Assembly: GCA_029532415.1 (NCBI GenBank)
Contig: JAQOTA010000057.1
Coordinates: forward strand, 248,001 to 312,000
Direction of reading: 5' to 3'
DNA from: Marasmius tenuissimus
Lineage: Eukaryota; Basidiomycota; Agaricomycetes; Agaricales; Marasmiaceae
Length of the DNA: 64,000 nt
Below the pieces are notes generated by a model that saw nothing but the letters and a program-made list of their open reading frames with translations, ran no database searches and had not been told where the DNA came from. The position numbers and the translations under genes were made by a program. Positions 1 to 10,010 of the stretch are shown piece by piece; position 1 is the stretch's first letter; each line of letters starts with the position of its first letter.

Positions 1-245
1 TGAGTTGTAAGGTCAAGCTGAAGAGCAAGACCTTCTACCGTACAAGTATAAATACTAAAGCTGGAACTGCGTACATACTGCGAACTGTTGTAAATACTGC
101 GATCAGAGGCTGCGTACATACTGCGAACTACTGCGAATATTGTGGTCTGATAAATAACACTGCGATCAGATAAATAATCGTATCAGAGTCATAGATAAGA
201 TATCACGAATGAAGAAAATGATATACCCCTTTCGTAACTGTAACA
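1..245 (-). repeat. 3' LTR of the left chromovirus, truncated by the window
   Basis: This is identical by eye to 6352-6596; offset is 6351. In element sense it starts TGTTACAG at plus-strand position 245, next to a purine-rich stretch (AAAGATGGGG, minus strand, about 249-258) that fits a polypurine tract. Confidence 0.95.
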
Positions 246-314
246 TTACCCCATCTTTATATTGAATGTCCACATTCAATTTCGTATAGCAATCCTAAAT
301 CCAATTTTCCTTTA

Positions 315-1418
315 TCAGAATTGAACTGGTTCGTCACAAATGTTGGAGGCTGTAACGTTGTCGTAATCGTTATCGTAGTCAGAATCGGGAACGTTAGGTT
401 GGCGCGGTTGTAGGAAAGGTCGTTGAGGGCAGGTAGAGGGATAGTGCCCTGGAGATCGTCGATTGCAGAAATTGCAAACCCATGTACTGCAGGAATGGGC
501 GAAATGTCCGAATCCGTTACAGTTGAAACATGCGTCTCGGGAACTGGGTCTCCTCGATGGTCTGACTCGTGTTCTGACAGTTTGTCGTTGATTGGGTCTG
601 TTAGGAAGAGAAACTGGTGCGGAACGATTCGAATTGATGGATGATTGTGAGCTTCGTCGAGATCCTCCTCGTGGTCCTCGAGGACGGTTTCGTTGTTGAT
701 TAGGTGTGGGGGCATTCGGTCTCGGGTCGTTAGTTTGAATTGGAGGTGGTTGGTATCGTAAATGTCCGATTGCTGAAGCAATGACATTCTCTACCATTCG
801 ATCAGTGATGATACGAGGTGGAATAGGAATGGGAGCGGTTTCTACCGCTGTAGGTGGTTCGGCTACTGTGGACGAAATTTCCCCTTCCTCTCGTTCTTCC
901 TTTACTACCATCTTTCCCTTTTCTTCATTAACTCTGTTGATTTCTTCTGTGATCCGATGTTCTTCTCCGATTTTGATTTGTTCGAGCATTCCAAAGTTGA
1001 GAGCGTTTTCGGCTAACGTTCCCAAGCTTTCTCGAAGTCCTTGAACATGTTCGACTAGTTTTGTATGCTCCCATCGTAGATCATAGAAGGTACGGGCGAA
1101 GAAAAGGAGATGTTCGTGGTTTTGGAGGTGACTTGTAACGAGTTCATCATAGTCGGAGTTCATGAGTATTGCTTCGATGTTGTTGCCATCGGCGAGGTTA
1201 ATGAGTGTTCGGGAAGGGTACTGAAGTTGGTCTATGAGGGAAGGCATGTCATCATGAGAGGAATTGTCGTTAATAGGTTGATGTATAGAGAGGTTGAAGT
1301 CAGAGTTTCGAGGGTAGTCAAGGTAGGCTGGTGGTGGTGGTACTCGTTGACGGAGTACTGTGCGAAGTTGAGTTTCGTGAGTCTGTGAGGTAGATGCTGC
1401 TGCGTTGACAGAGACCAT
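315..1418 (-). CDS. Third ORF of the chromovirus: double zinc-knuckle, Arg-rich protein
   Basis: The ORF lies between pol and the 3' LTR, 367 residues from the ATG at 1418. Residues about 155-185 are charged and probably coiled coil (EEHRITEEINRVNEEKGK). A Pro/Arg/Ser-rich basic stretch follows at about 220-290, then two adjacent zinc knuckles: CFNCNGFGHFAHSC (CX2CX4HX4C) and CNFCNRRSPGHYPSTC (CX2CX6HX4C). Nucleic-acid binding is therefore likely. It is in the same frame as pol: after the pol TGA (1467-1469) no further stop occurs before this ATG, so readthrough would add 16 linker residues plus this protein to Pol. I do not recognise a named family; it resembles a second Gag-like nucleocapsid module rather than an envelope (no signal peptide or membrane helix seen). 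Confidence 0.8.
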   Translation of the reverse strand: MVSVNAAASTSQTHETQLRTVLRQRVPPPPAYLDYPRNSDFNLSIHQPINDNSSHDDMPSLIDQLQYPSRTLINLADGNNIEAILMNSDYDELVTSHLQNHEHLLFFARTFYDLRWEHTKLVEHVQGLRESLGTLAENALNFGMLEQIKIGEEHRITEEINRVNEEKGKMVVKEEREEGEISSTVAEPPTAVETAPIPIPPRIITDRMVENVIASAIGHLRYQPPPIQTNDPRPNAPTPNQQRNRPRGPRGGSRRSSQSSINSNRSAPVSLPNRPNQRQTVRTRVRPSRRPSSRDACFNCNGFGHFAHSCSTWVCNFCNRRSPGHYPSTCPQRPFLQPRQPNVPDSDYDNDYDNVTASNICDEPVQF

Positions 1419-1466
1419 TGTGATATTTTTGTTATGAGGATGAGTGAGAGTGATTGGATGATTTCT

Positions 1467-4400
1467 TCAGCGAATTCGTCTCCTCTTTTTATACTCTTGA
1501 AGAGTTTCTTTGGCGTTTTTCAGCGCTTTGGCAGTAAGCCACTTGTTTTCTGAGGATGGTTCCCCTACCCAAGTGACAAGGTATTCACGGGGTTTCTTCT
1601 TCGGCCGATGATCGATAATCGATTCTACCTCATTTTCTTCTTCTCCGTCTATAATATCAGGTGGCGGGTACGTCCAGTTCTCTCCATATGCCTCTGTTTC
1701 CTTGTATGGGGTTAAGAGGTTTGCGTGAAACACTGGATGGACTTTCCATTGTTCTGGCAGTGTCAGACGATATGTTACTGGTCCTAGAACTTCTTCGATT
1801 TCAAATGGTCCTTCTCGTTTTGGTGCTAACTTTCGTGTTTCGTATCCGAAGTTGATGTTCTTTGCTTCTAACCAAACCCTTTGCCCAACTTTGAATGGTT
1901 CGTACTTGTTCCGCGTACGATTGATCATTACTTGTCGAGCGAGTTCGTGTAATGCGAACGTTTCATCTCGGACCTTCTTGAGATCATTGAGTCTTTCTTC
2001 TGCACTCGGAACATTGGATTTTTCGATGATTGGTGGAATTGCTCGTGGGTTGTATCCCATCATAATGAAAAATGGGGAATGTTTCCTAGCTGAATGAATT
2101 CGATTGTTGTGAGTGAACTCCGCTGTTGGTAGATATTTTTTCCAATCGTGTTGCCTTCTAGCGCAGAACATTCGTAGATAGACTTCCACTTCTTGGTTAA
2201 CTCGTTCTGTTTCTCCATCAGTTTGTGGATGATATGCTGTACTCATTGAGAGTTTTATTCCAAGTAATTTTCCGAGTTCTTTGAACGCATTAGCTGCAAA
2301 TCTAGGATCTCTGTCGGAAATAATCTTGTCGGGTAATCCAAATCTTTTGTAAACATAGTCGAGGAGAAGATTAGCTGCTCCTATCGCGTCGATCGTTTTT
2401 CGACAAGGTGCTAAAATTACCCCCTTCGTAGCTCCATGGTCGACCACGACCAATAAGGAATCATCTCCGTCGTTTTCTGGTAGATCTGTGATAAGATCCA
2501 TAGTGATATTTGTAAATGGCAATGCATTTTTCGGTGCAGGTATCGGCATTAGCGGTGCTTTTGTCGGATGTGTGTTGACCTTCATTTGTTGGCATAGTGC
2601 GCATCCCTCCACGAATTTCTTTACATAAGAGTATATTCCGGGCCACCAGTAATCGCGTTTAACTTGTTCGAGAGTGTTATACTGTCCTGGATGTCCTGCG
2701 TGAAGTGGATCGTGGTATTTCTTCGTTATCTTCCTTCTAAGCTCCTCATCTTTCGGCACATAGCATTTGTCCATGAAAAAGAGAAGTCCATCTTCGATTT
2801 TCCAATCTGATAGTGCTGATTTAATTGGCGGTGCTCCTTTCGTCTTTAAGGCTTCTACGGCATTTTTCATCAGATCATCTCCCATCGTTTTTTCCGCTAC
2901 TAGGCTGTGAAGTTCTGTGTCGATTACGTTCACGAATAAGTTGTCTGGTAACATCATAATGTCTTCGTTGTCGGTGTCTTCCAGCGGTATTAAATCCTCT
3001 CTCCTTGATAAAGCATCAGACTGTGCCATTCGATGCCCTGGTACATGGATAAGTTTTAGATCAAACTCTGATAGGAACAGAGCCCATCTGGCTTGTCGGC
3101 GGTTAAGTTTTTGATGTGATCGGAAATAGGTGAGGTTTTTGTGATCTGATAGTACTGTTGTCGGATGTTTCGATCCTAACAGATAATGTCGCCAGGTTTC
3201 TAGTGCTCGTACTATAGCTAGAAGTTCTCGGTCGTAGATTTCGTAGTTCCGTTCCGTTGGAGTGAAAGAATGTGACAAATATCCGCATGGGTGCCAATCT
3301 CCGTGTTCATCTTGTTGTTTCAGCACTGCTCCTGTTGCCCATTTAGAAGCGTCGGCCTCTATTATGAATGGGCGATTTACATCCGGCATTTGTAATACTG
3401 GTTCTTCTAAAAACTTCTGTTTTAGTAATTTAAACGCCCGATCAGCCTCTTTATTCCATTCGAATTTGATATCCTTTTTCGTTAGATCATTCAGTGGTTT
3501 TGCAATCTCCGCATACCGTCCAATAAATTTTCGGTAGAAATTCCCAAACCCTAAAAAAGATCTGACCCCTTTCACCGTTGTTGGCTCCTTCCATTCCTTG
3601 ATCCCCGCAAGTTTAACCGGATCCATAGAAATGATTCCGGGTCTAATAATCATTCCGAGAAAGTCGACTTCTTGCACATCGAACTTACATTTTTCCGGTT
3701 TCAAATATAAGTCATGTTCCTTCAACCTTTGAAGGACCCGTTTTGTTCGGATTTTGTGCATTTCCTTATCTGATGAAAAGATTAGTATATCATCCATATA
3801 GATCACCATCCATCCTTCGTCAATCATATCACTAAAAATATCATCCATGAAGGCTTGGAATGTAGCCGGAGAATTGCTGAGTCCAAAAAACATTACCATG
3901 GGTTCGTACAACCCTTTGTTTGTTTTGAATGCCGCCTTCCATTGATCTCCGTCTTTGATTCGAATATTATTGTATCCATTTCTGAGATCCATTTTCGAAA
4001 ATATTGTTGCGCCCTTTAGTTTGTCCATCAAATCGGTGATTAGCGGTAATGGATAGGTATTCCGGATTGTTCCTTCATTTAGTTTTCTGTAGTCTTGGCA
4101 TGGTCGAAAGGCTCCTTGTTCCTTCTTTGACACGAAAAAGAACGGGGAAGCCATTGGTGATTTGGATGGTCTGATGTACCCTTTTCGAAGGTTTTCCTTT
4201 AAGAATTCATCTTGTAATTCTTGTTCTTTCGGCGTCATAGGGTAGATTTTACATCCTGTTGGCGAAAACCCTGGTTTAAAGTCGATTGCATGATCATAGG
4301 CTCTTGATTCGGGAAATCGCTCTGCTGCCTTTTTCTCGAATCGTTCTTTGTATTCTGAAATATATTCAGGAATTAGTTCTTTTATAGACTTTTTACCCTG

Positions 4401-4979
4401 ATCTTTCTTTTGCGCTAATTCTTGTGATACCGTTGTCTTGGCTCTGATATAAACCTCTGGTGTTACTTGATCCTTGAGTTCCTGAAAGGTTCGGATACTG
4501 ATATCTGATCTTTCCTGCCTGCTTCGAAACGTTAATGGATTATTCGGAAAAAATAGCGTACCCTTCGCCCAATCGATCCGAGGATTTCGTTTTCTTAGCC
4601 AAGGGAGTCCAAGGATTATTTCTTCCTTTCCTAATCCAGAGACAAGAAACTGAATTTGCATTTCTGTTCCTCCTATTGTGACATTGAGCGAAGCGGATCT
4701 GCAAATCATTCCGGTCTTGTTTCGGGTTCCATCTACGTTGAATACCTTGATCGGTTTTTCAAGTAGTTTTGTGTGTATTTGGTGTTTTTCCACGAACTCT
4801 CGATCAATGAAAGTTCCTCCTGCTCCTGAATCTATAAGTGCGTTAGTGTCGACGGATTCTCCATTTCCAATCTCTATAAATACGGGAATATGTATTGAGT
4901 GTTGGTCAACAGTCGCTACAGTTAGATTGGAAATAGATACGGAAGTTGGCAGAGATGACGTCGATTCAGTCTGCCTCAC
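1467..4979 (-). CDS. pol: pol polyprotein: protease, RT, RNase H, integrase, chromodomain
   Basis: About 1170 residues, full length for a gypsy pol. Protease: IDSGAGGTFID, catalytic D at residue 50. Reverse transcriptase: about 240-440 with FGLSNSPATF and YMDD at 394-397. RNase H: about 535-660, starting IIEADAS. Integrase zinc finger: H756, H760 or H763, C793, C796. Integrase core: D828, D889, E925, giving the D,D35E spacing. C-terminal chromodomain: about 1117-1160 (EYLVTWVGEPSSENKWL), which in chromoviruses directs integration to particular chromatin. There is no ATG at the start; expression is expected by -1 frameshifting from gag. All catalytic residues are present and the frame is open, so pol itself looks functional. 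It ends in TGA followed by an open frame into the third ORF. Confidence 0.96.
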   Translation of the reverse strand: MRQTESTSSLPTSVSISNLTVATVDQHSIHIPVFIEIGNGESVDTNALIDSGAGGTFIDREFVEKHQIHTKLLEKPIKVFNVDGTRNKTGMICRSASLNVTIGGTEMQIQFLVSGLGKEEIILGLPWLRKRNPRIDWAKGTLFFPNNPLTFRSRQERSDISIRTFQELKDQVTPEVYIRAKTTVSQELAQKKDQGKKSIKELIPEYISEYKERFEKKAAERFPESRAYDHAIDFKPGFSPTGCKIYPMTPKEQELQDEFLKENLRKGYIRPSKSPMASPFFFVSKKEQGAFRPCQDYRKLNEGTIRNTYPLPLITDLMDKLKGATIFSKMDLRNGYNNIRIKDGDQWKAAFKTNKGLYEPMVMFFGLSNSPATFQAFMDDIFSDMIDEGWMVIYMDDILIFSSDKEMHKIRTKRVLQRLKEHDLYLKPEKCKFDVQEVDFLGMIIRPGIISMDPVKLAGIKEWKEPTTVKGVRSFLGFGNFYRKFIGRYAEIAKPLNDLTKKDIKFEWNKEADRAFKLLKQKFLEEPVLQMPDVNRPFIIEADASKWATGAVLKQQDEHGDWHPCGYLSHSFTPTERNYEIYDRELLAIVRALETWRHYLLGSKHPTTVLSDHKNLTYFRSHQKLNRRQARWALFLSEFDLKLIHVPGHRMAQSDALSRREDLIPLEDTDNEDIMMLPDNLFVNVIDTELHSLVAEKTMGDDLMKNAVEALKTKGAPPIKSALSDWKIEDGLLFFMDKCYVPKDEELRRKITKKYHDPLHAGHPGQYNTLEQVKRDYWWPGIYSYVKKFVEGCALCQQMKVNTHPTKAPLMPIPAPKNALPFTNITMDLITDLPENDGDDSLLVVVDHGATKGVILAPCRKTIDAIGAANLLLDYVYKRFGLPDKIISDRDPRFAANAFKELGKLLGIKLSMSTAYHPQTDGETERVNQEVEVYLRMFCARRQHDWKKYLPTAEFTHNNRIHSARKHSPFFIMMGYNPRAIPPIIEKSNVPSAEERLNDLKKVRDETFALHELARQVMINRTRNKYEPFKVGQRVWLEAKNINFGYETRKLAPKREGPFEIEEVLGPVTYRLTLPEQWKVHPVFHANLLTPYKETEAYGENWTYPPPDIIDGEEENEVESIIDHRPKKKPREYLVTWVGEPSSENKWLTAKALKNAKETLQEYKKRRRIR

Positions 4980-5973
4980 ATAAAACCCTCCTCCTCTACC
5001 TTGTTATGAAATTCTTCTCTTTGTTCGTCAGTCATCTCCTGATAGATCGATCTAATCTGAGTATATCCACTGGGTTTCATCTTGTCTGCTTCTGCCTTTG
5101 GAATAGTCACAAGGACCTTATCGTTTGGTTTCATATTCTGATACTGGGATCGTGGGTTCTGGTATTGGGATCTGTTCTGATATTGTTTCTGTCGATTGGG
5201 ACAGTTTCTTCCGATGTGTCCTTGACGGCCACATCTGAAACAAAGTCCTTTCTGGTAATATTCTTGTGTTTGAGCTGGGCTAAGCCGATCGATATGAATT
5301 TGATCAACGTCCATAGCATTCGGATCTCGTTGGGTTTGATAGTTCGGGACGAACTGAGGTTTCGGTTTGGATATTGTGCTGCTGAGATAGCTGGCTATTC
5401 CTCTTCCTCTCCTCTTATTGTTGTCCATCCTTTTGACTATTGTCTTCCAGGATGCAAGAGTAGTTGGCATTTCTTCTCTTTCGTACATCCTATCCCTGAT
5501 CCACTCATTGAGTCCTCGTACGAAATAGTCAATTAAAGCTGTGTCATCGCTGACTCCAGATTTAGCTGCTAGTGTTTCGAACTTGGAGACATAATCATCA
5601 GCTGTATCTTTGTTCTGTTGAAGTTGCCGAAGTTTGTTTAAGGCGTTTCCTGCTTCGTCTGATTCTCCAAACGCTTCTTTGAATGTGGCTCTGAAATCAT
5701 TATATGTCGGCCATGTTCCTCCTGCCTTCGTGTATTCTTGGATTCGTACTGTCTTCCATCTTCCGGCTGGACCTCCTTTCATGTAAGATAGCATGAAGTT
5801 ACTTTCTTCTTGTCGTCTGAATAAATTTCTTCATTTGCCGTGAGGTATAAGTCGACATCAGTTTGGAATTCTTCGGTTTTCGTGCGATCACCGTCGAAAT
5901 CCTTAGGGGTGCCAATCTTTATCTCCTTAGCATGAGTGTTCACGGTTACTGCTTGTCCTGTCTGTTCTGACAT
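4976..5973 (-). pseudogene. gag: gag, with one internal frameshift
   Basis: Gag forms the virus-like particle and binds the RNA. Two overlapping reading frames make it up: 5779-5973 (first ATG at 5973) and 4976-5794. They join where the reading runs ...KKKVT into FMLSYMKGG; the sequence is short by one T at about 5790-5796, so a 1-nt deletion is the simplest reading. The main part has a typical retrotransposon-gag helical region and one CCHC zinc knuckle (CFRCGRQGHIGRNC) near its C terminus. The 5' frame stays open about 95 codons upstream of the first ATG, right up to the primer site, rich in P, E, S and T and without any Met. The ORF ends GGT TTT ATG TGA and overlaps pol in the -1 frame. 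Confidence 0.88.
4982..4988 (-). promoter_or_regulatory. -1 ribosomal frameshift heptamer at gag/pol junction
   Basis: In the gag frame the minus strand reads GAG GGT TTT ATG TGA. The heptamer G_GGT_TTT fits the canonical X_XXY_YYZ rule, two codons before the gag stop, and pol is in the -1 frame with no ATG near its start (the open frame continues through GTG AGG CAG). Any downstream pseudoknot has not been examined. Confidence 0.7.
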
Positions 5974-6257
5974 TTCTGATTCCGTTGATTCTGTTTCCCA
6001 GTCTGTATCTGAATCGTTTCCTAAATTAAGGTTCTGAAATAAATCTGCTGGTGGGGATCCTGAAGTGTCTCTATATTCTGGATATGGAAGGAAAGGCCAG
6101 TTTTCGCTTTCGGGACTACTGACAGTTCCTGGGGATTCGGGTTCTGTATCTGGTGATGGGTTTCTGGATCGGAAAGAAATCTTGTCGTTCGGTTCTGGGG
6201 TTCTGGTTTCTGGATTGTTGGGATAGCCTAAACTTGGATAAGTCGGCTGTTCTGGTA

Positions 6258-6272
6258 TTCAGCTTGACCTTA
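6258..6272 (-). other. Self-complementary primer binding site abutting the 5' LTR
   Basis: In element sense the first 15 nt after the 5' LTR are TAAGGTCAAGCTGAA. The LTR at 6359-6373 reads TTCAGCTTGACCTTA in the same sense, a perfect 15-nt reverse complement; pairing stops exactly at the LTR edge. No match to a tRNA 3' end (TGG start) is seen at this place. This is the arrangement known for self-primed elements of the Tf1/sushi type, where the 5' end of the mRNA folds back to prime minus-strand synthesis. Confidence 0.75.
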
Positions 6273-6596
6273 TGTTATGACTGATGTTCACAACGTAAGC
6301 TCAATACTGAGTTGTCGACCTGTCTTGGTTCTGGTGTCGTGAATGTGAGATTGAGTTGTAAGGTCAAGCTGAAGAGCAAGACCTTCTACCGTACAAGTAT
6401 AAATACTAAAGCTGGAACTGCGTACATACTGCGAACTGTTGTAAATACTGCGATCAGAGGCTGCGTACATACTGCGAACTACTGCGAATATTGTGGTCTG
6501 ATAAATAACACTGCGATCAGATAAATAATCGTATCAGAGTCATAGATAAGATATCACGAATGAAGAAAATGATATACCCCTTTCGTAACTGTAACA
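6273..6596 (-). repeat. 5' LTR of the left chromovirus (324 bp)
   Basis: On the plus strand it begins TGTTATGACTG and ends CTGTAACA. Positions 6352-6596 match 1-245 base for base by eye. Inside lies a TATA-like element and, about 31 nt past it in the element's sense, a 15-mer complementary to the sequence just outside the LTR. It also holds a perfect 20-bp direct repeat (copies at 67-86 and 110-129 of the left LTR, mirrored here) and several shorter ACTGCG-type repeats. Confidence 0.95.
6396..6408 (-). promoter_or_regulatory. TATA-like element in LTR promoter
   Basis: The minus strand reads TAGTATTTATACT here. The first base of the 15-mer at 6359-6373 (TTCAGCTTGACCTTA in element sense) lies about 31 nt downstream. 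That is the usual TATA-to-start distance, so the predicted transcript would begin at or next to that 15-mer. The start site is inferred, not observed. Confidence 0.55.
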
Positions 6597-9500
6597 TAGT
6601 CACTGAATACTCCGTACGAGTATCTACTGCGTTTTGTCATACCAGACCTCAGGTCGATACCTCCCCTCCAGACGAGCCTCTTCATTTGGTTGCACCCAGT
6701 CTTGGGACAGAGGCTCTCACTATTTTCATTTCGGCATTTCTGTTCCTGTGAGGTATACTTGAACTTCCATTGAAGCTATAGAGGGGATCCGAGCGAGCGG
6801 GAAATCTATGAAGTAAAATCAGAATAAATATGCTGTTTGTAAGGCCAGTGACGAGCCAGACTGGGCGAAATGGGGTGATTTTTACGCTCGGGCGTGAACT
6901 TTCTGTAGGGTCCGTATATGAGAACAACCATAACCGATGCTCTCGAGGGCACGGTGGTCCAAATATCTGGTTACTAGTGGTCAAGAGATTGTATGTTCAA
7001 TTCTGAATTGACACGAGGTGGGTAAATAATCGGTGAGCTTCAAAAGACTTTATCCGGCATGGGAGCAGAAAAACTATATGCGATAGCCTAGTACAATAGC
7101 CCGCGGCGCTCGTCTCGCGCGCTTGACGGCCATTATGCTTACTGGTAATCTCTCTTTAGCAAACAACTTCAGGCGGCCATGATTTCGAGAGCCTGAGTGG
7201 GGGGCCAGTACGCAGGAAGCAAAGATGGCCAAGACGAATCACAGTTGCGACTTTCTGGGTCCTTGTGGGCGTAAGGTATGACGGACGACTGGGAATGTGC
7301 AAGACAGTTTATACGCACACCATGACTCCATCTGTTTCTGGTAAGCCTTAAGCCAAGTTAAAATGTAGGAGACGGCGCAACACGGCCTACCAATGGCGAA
7401 TTGGATGGGATAGCCAAAGTCTCGTAAGATTGAGGTCACCACTCTCGAACTTTGAGCTGTCCCTTCCCGATTCCCTCCACGACCACCGATATTTCGTCCT
7501 CACGTATTTAAGGTAGTTCTTGGTTTAGTACGACTCAAATGTGGATGTTAGAGTGCGTATACCAGCTCTGGCGATGAGGAACTCAGACCAGGGCAAACGG
7601 CATAGCTATGAAACTGACCTTGTCGACCCAAATCCCAAGACTATCGATGTACGTGGTCAGTGAGCTCTATTGCCACAAATGCAGCTCTTTGAGTAGCTCA
7701 ATCCGACGCCCTGAGATAATAACTTTGCGTGCCTCGTAGTGTAACGGAATCTGACTTCGACTGAGGAATCGGCGTCAAGATTTCGCTGCCGAAAGCATCA
7801 GAATGAGATTAAGATGAGTCAAATGGGTCGAAGCTGACCGTGCTGAGCTCCCGGACACGAGCTCCAGCTGTCCATGGTATGGAGAAGGAGTGATACTCGA
7901 GTTTCCGAGCATCGTGTTGGAATCAAACATTTAAAGGCGTGGGTATCGCCGCCCGAAACGTTTACCTGAGTGAGTCTGCACCGGAGAGGCAAGCCGTTGA
8001 AGACCTAATGCCCTGTAGGTAGTACATTAACTCATAGTACAGAGCTGCAGATGCACTAGACTTGACAACTCGTTCACCGTGCGTTACTTGATTTAGCCTG
8101 TGAACAGAACCTATCGAGGCAGGCAATTGTCCGTTCCTCTTCCTCGATACGACGAGGCCCGCATCATAGCCTCGACAACCCGCGAGTTGCGAAGAGGAGA
8201 ACTCGGATACCGGTCTGGAGATAACGTGTCCTGAATTTCGAGAAGACGACGAGGGTGCGCTTGTGGTGAATTGTGGATGTTTAGACAACGAATATACCCT
8301 GACTACACATCCCCGGAAACTGCGATTTGGACGTATAACAACTTCAGCCGCAACTGAACATCAACTCCAATATGTGGGCCGGAGAAACATTGGCCGGAGT
8401 AGTCCTGGACTGGATAAGCAACGCAAAGCAAAGGTCGTATGTTGACCCACAATACGGAGTTGCAAATGCATCAGTTGTCTGCTCGCCTGTGTCTTTGGGG
8501 TTATCTCACCTCGTAGGCGCCGTGCGCTCTTGATTCGTTCTGAACATCGAGGGCACCGGGTCAATTTACGCCCACCCCCCTTGATTCGGTTGGCATTGGG
8601 TCTGTTGCCTCCAGTTTCCGCAGGTTACGAGCCACAGAAAACTCGAAAATGGGCATGGCAAAAGGCCGTCCTGAACATCTGGAGATTGAACTGAAGTGGC
8701 AAGTCACGGATGTTTAGACAGCAAATATAAGCCGACATCGCATTTCCGGGGAGCTGGAACTTGGAACGTGGTAGGCATGAGCGGTGTCTCTGGCCGCATC
8801 GTGGCTACAAGCCCACTCGGACGGCGAGTTTTCCACTTGTAACGTCAGGTTGGAGCGGGAAAGGCGAGTAGAGGGGTGTGGGAACTTGAAAAGGGAACCA
8901 TTCACTCGAAGTCTTCTGCCTAGAGAGTGCACACTTAGGATCCAGGTGAGCCGAAGGAGAGCAGATGATATATCTTAAAACTCACGAAAACTGCTGAGAG
9001 TGAGAAGGATTATACGCTGCTGCGAGTGATTCTCAGTTCCAAGATTGGAATGGCAGTATTATGGGTGATTTCACAGCAGTTTCTGTGGGCCTCGAGTCCA
9101 CCAAACGGAACTGTCCAAAGTTTCTTCGTCAAATCCAACCCAACCTCCGTTTTCACGGCCCACATTCCTCGACACAGCTCTGAGTTCCCTCCTATTTCCA
9201 CCTAGCCATGCAAATTACGCTGCTGGGATGGCTATAGCGGCTTGTTATGGCCTCCGATGGATGTATGAGTGCCATTTCCATCTCAACCCAGCGGAAAGGA
9301 CAATATCTCAATCTTGAGGATACGGTTGTGATGGTTGCTGAATCTCCGACTTTCTGCAACGCACAGCTCCAAGAATTGAGATACAGAGTTCGAATGGAGA
9401 GAGACAGTCTCTGTATACGACCCACGAGAATGAAGTTCAAGGTAGAAATTGTAGGGAGATCATGAAGGTCGGGTCCAAGATCACGGTGGGAGCTCCGGGC

Positions 9501-9984
9501 CGCACGTCCAAACTCTGTCCATGACCGCCATGACTATCAAACCACCTCATCTCTCGTTTTTCTTCGGATCCTCTAGCATCGGTCATGATACCTCAAGACC
9601 GCTGACAAGGTACACAATGAGTTAGAACGAAGGAAATATTCTAGGTATGCACTTTGTTCGAGCGAAACTCTGCCGTTCATCGAATTTTGACGACTCTTTT
9701 ACTATCTACAGTCTATTTGCATGCCTGAAAGGCCTTGGCCAAAGCAACTAAGACGACGAATGGATGGATAGGAAGGATGGGTAGACTGGAACTTGTGCGG
9801 ACGGATGAAGCTTGGAAGGTGCGTCATTTTTGTCGTCATACCATGAAGAATTTCTCTAAATTATATATCTTGAAGCCACGGCTGTACCCATAAGATCCAA
9901 GGCCATTTTCTTGGTCATTTCCCTGCCGCTGGATTCACATCAACCTCGTTTTCATCACCACTAAACAACCCTCTGAGTCAACGT
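6597..9984. other. Gene-poor stretch, nothing recognised
   Basis: Only short open frames in all directions, with no family motif, no splice-consistent exon chain and no repeat with ends. Weak similarity exists between about 8270-8300 and 8705-8735 (shared GGATGTTTAGACA followed by an AATATA stretch), too short to define a repeat. Confidence 0.5.
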
Positions 9985-10010
9985 TTGCAACCTATCAAAA
10001 CAGAGCCTAC

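Larger units (their letters stand above)
1..6596 (-). mobile_element. Ty3/gypsy chromovirus-type LTR retrotransposon, 3' LTR cut by window edge
   Basis: The element runs on the minus strand: 5' LTR at 6273-6596, gag, pol, a third ORF, and the 3' LTR at 1-245. The left LTR lacks the 79 bp present at 6273-6351 because the window starts inside it. Over the shared 245 bp the two LTRs look identical, so the insertion is young. LTR ends are TGTTA...TAACA. Pol order is protease, RT, RNase H, integrase, chromodomain, which places it in the chromovirus branch of Ty3/gypsy. The full element would be about 6.7 kb. Gag has one apparent frameshift, so this copy is probably non-autonomous. A target-site duplication cannot be checked because the left flank is outside the window. 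Confidence 0.96.

Noticed and set aside
4946..5536. 196-codon plus-strand frame overlapping gag and pol
   Set aside because: Antisense shadow of the gag zinc-knuckle and protease coding region; hydrophobic residues follow from the complementary codons.
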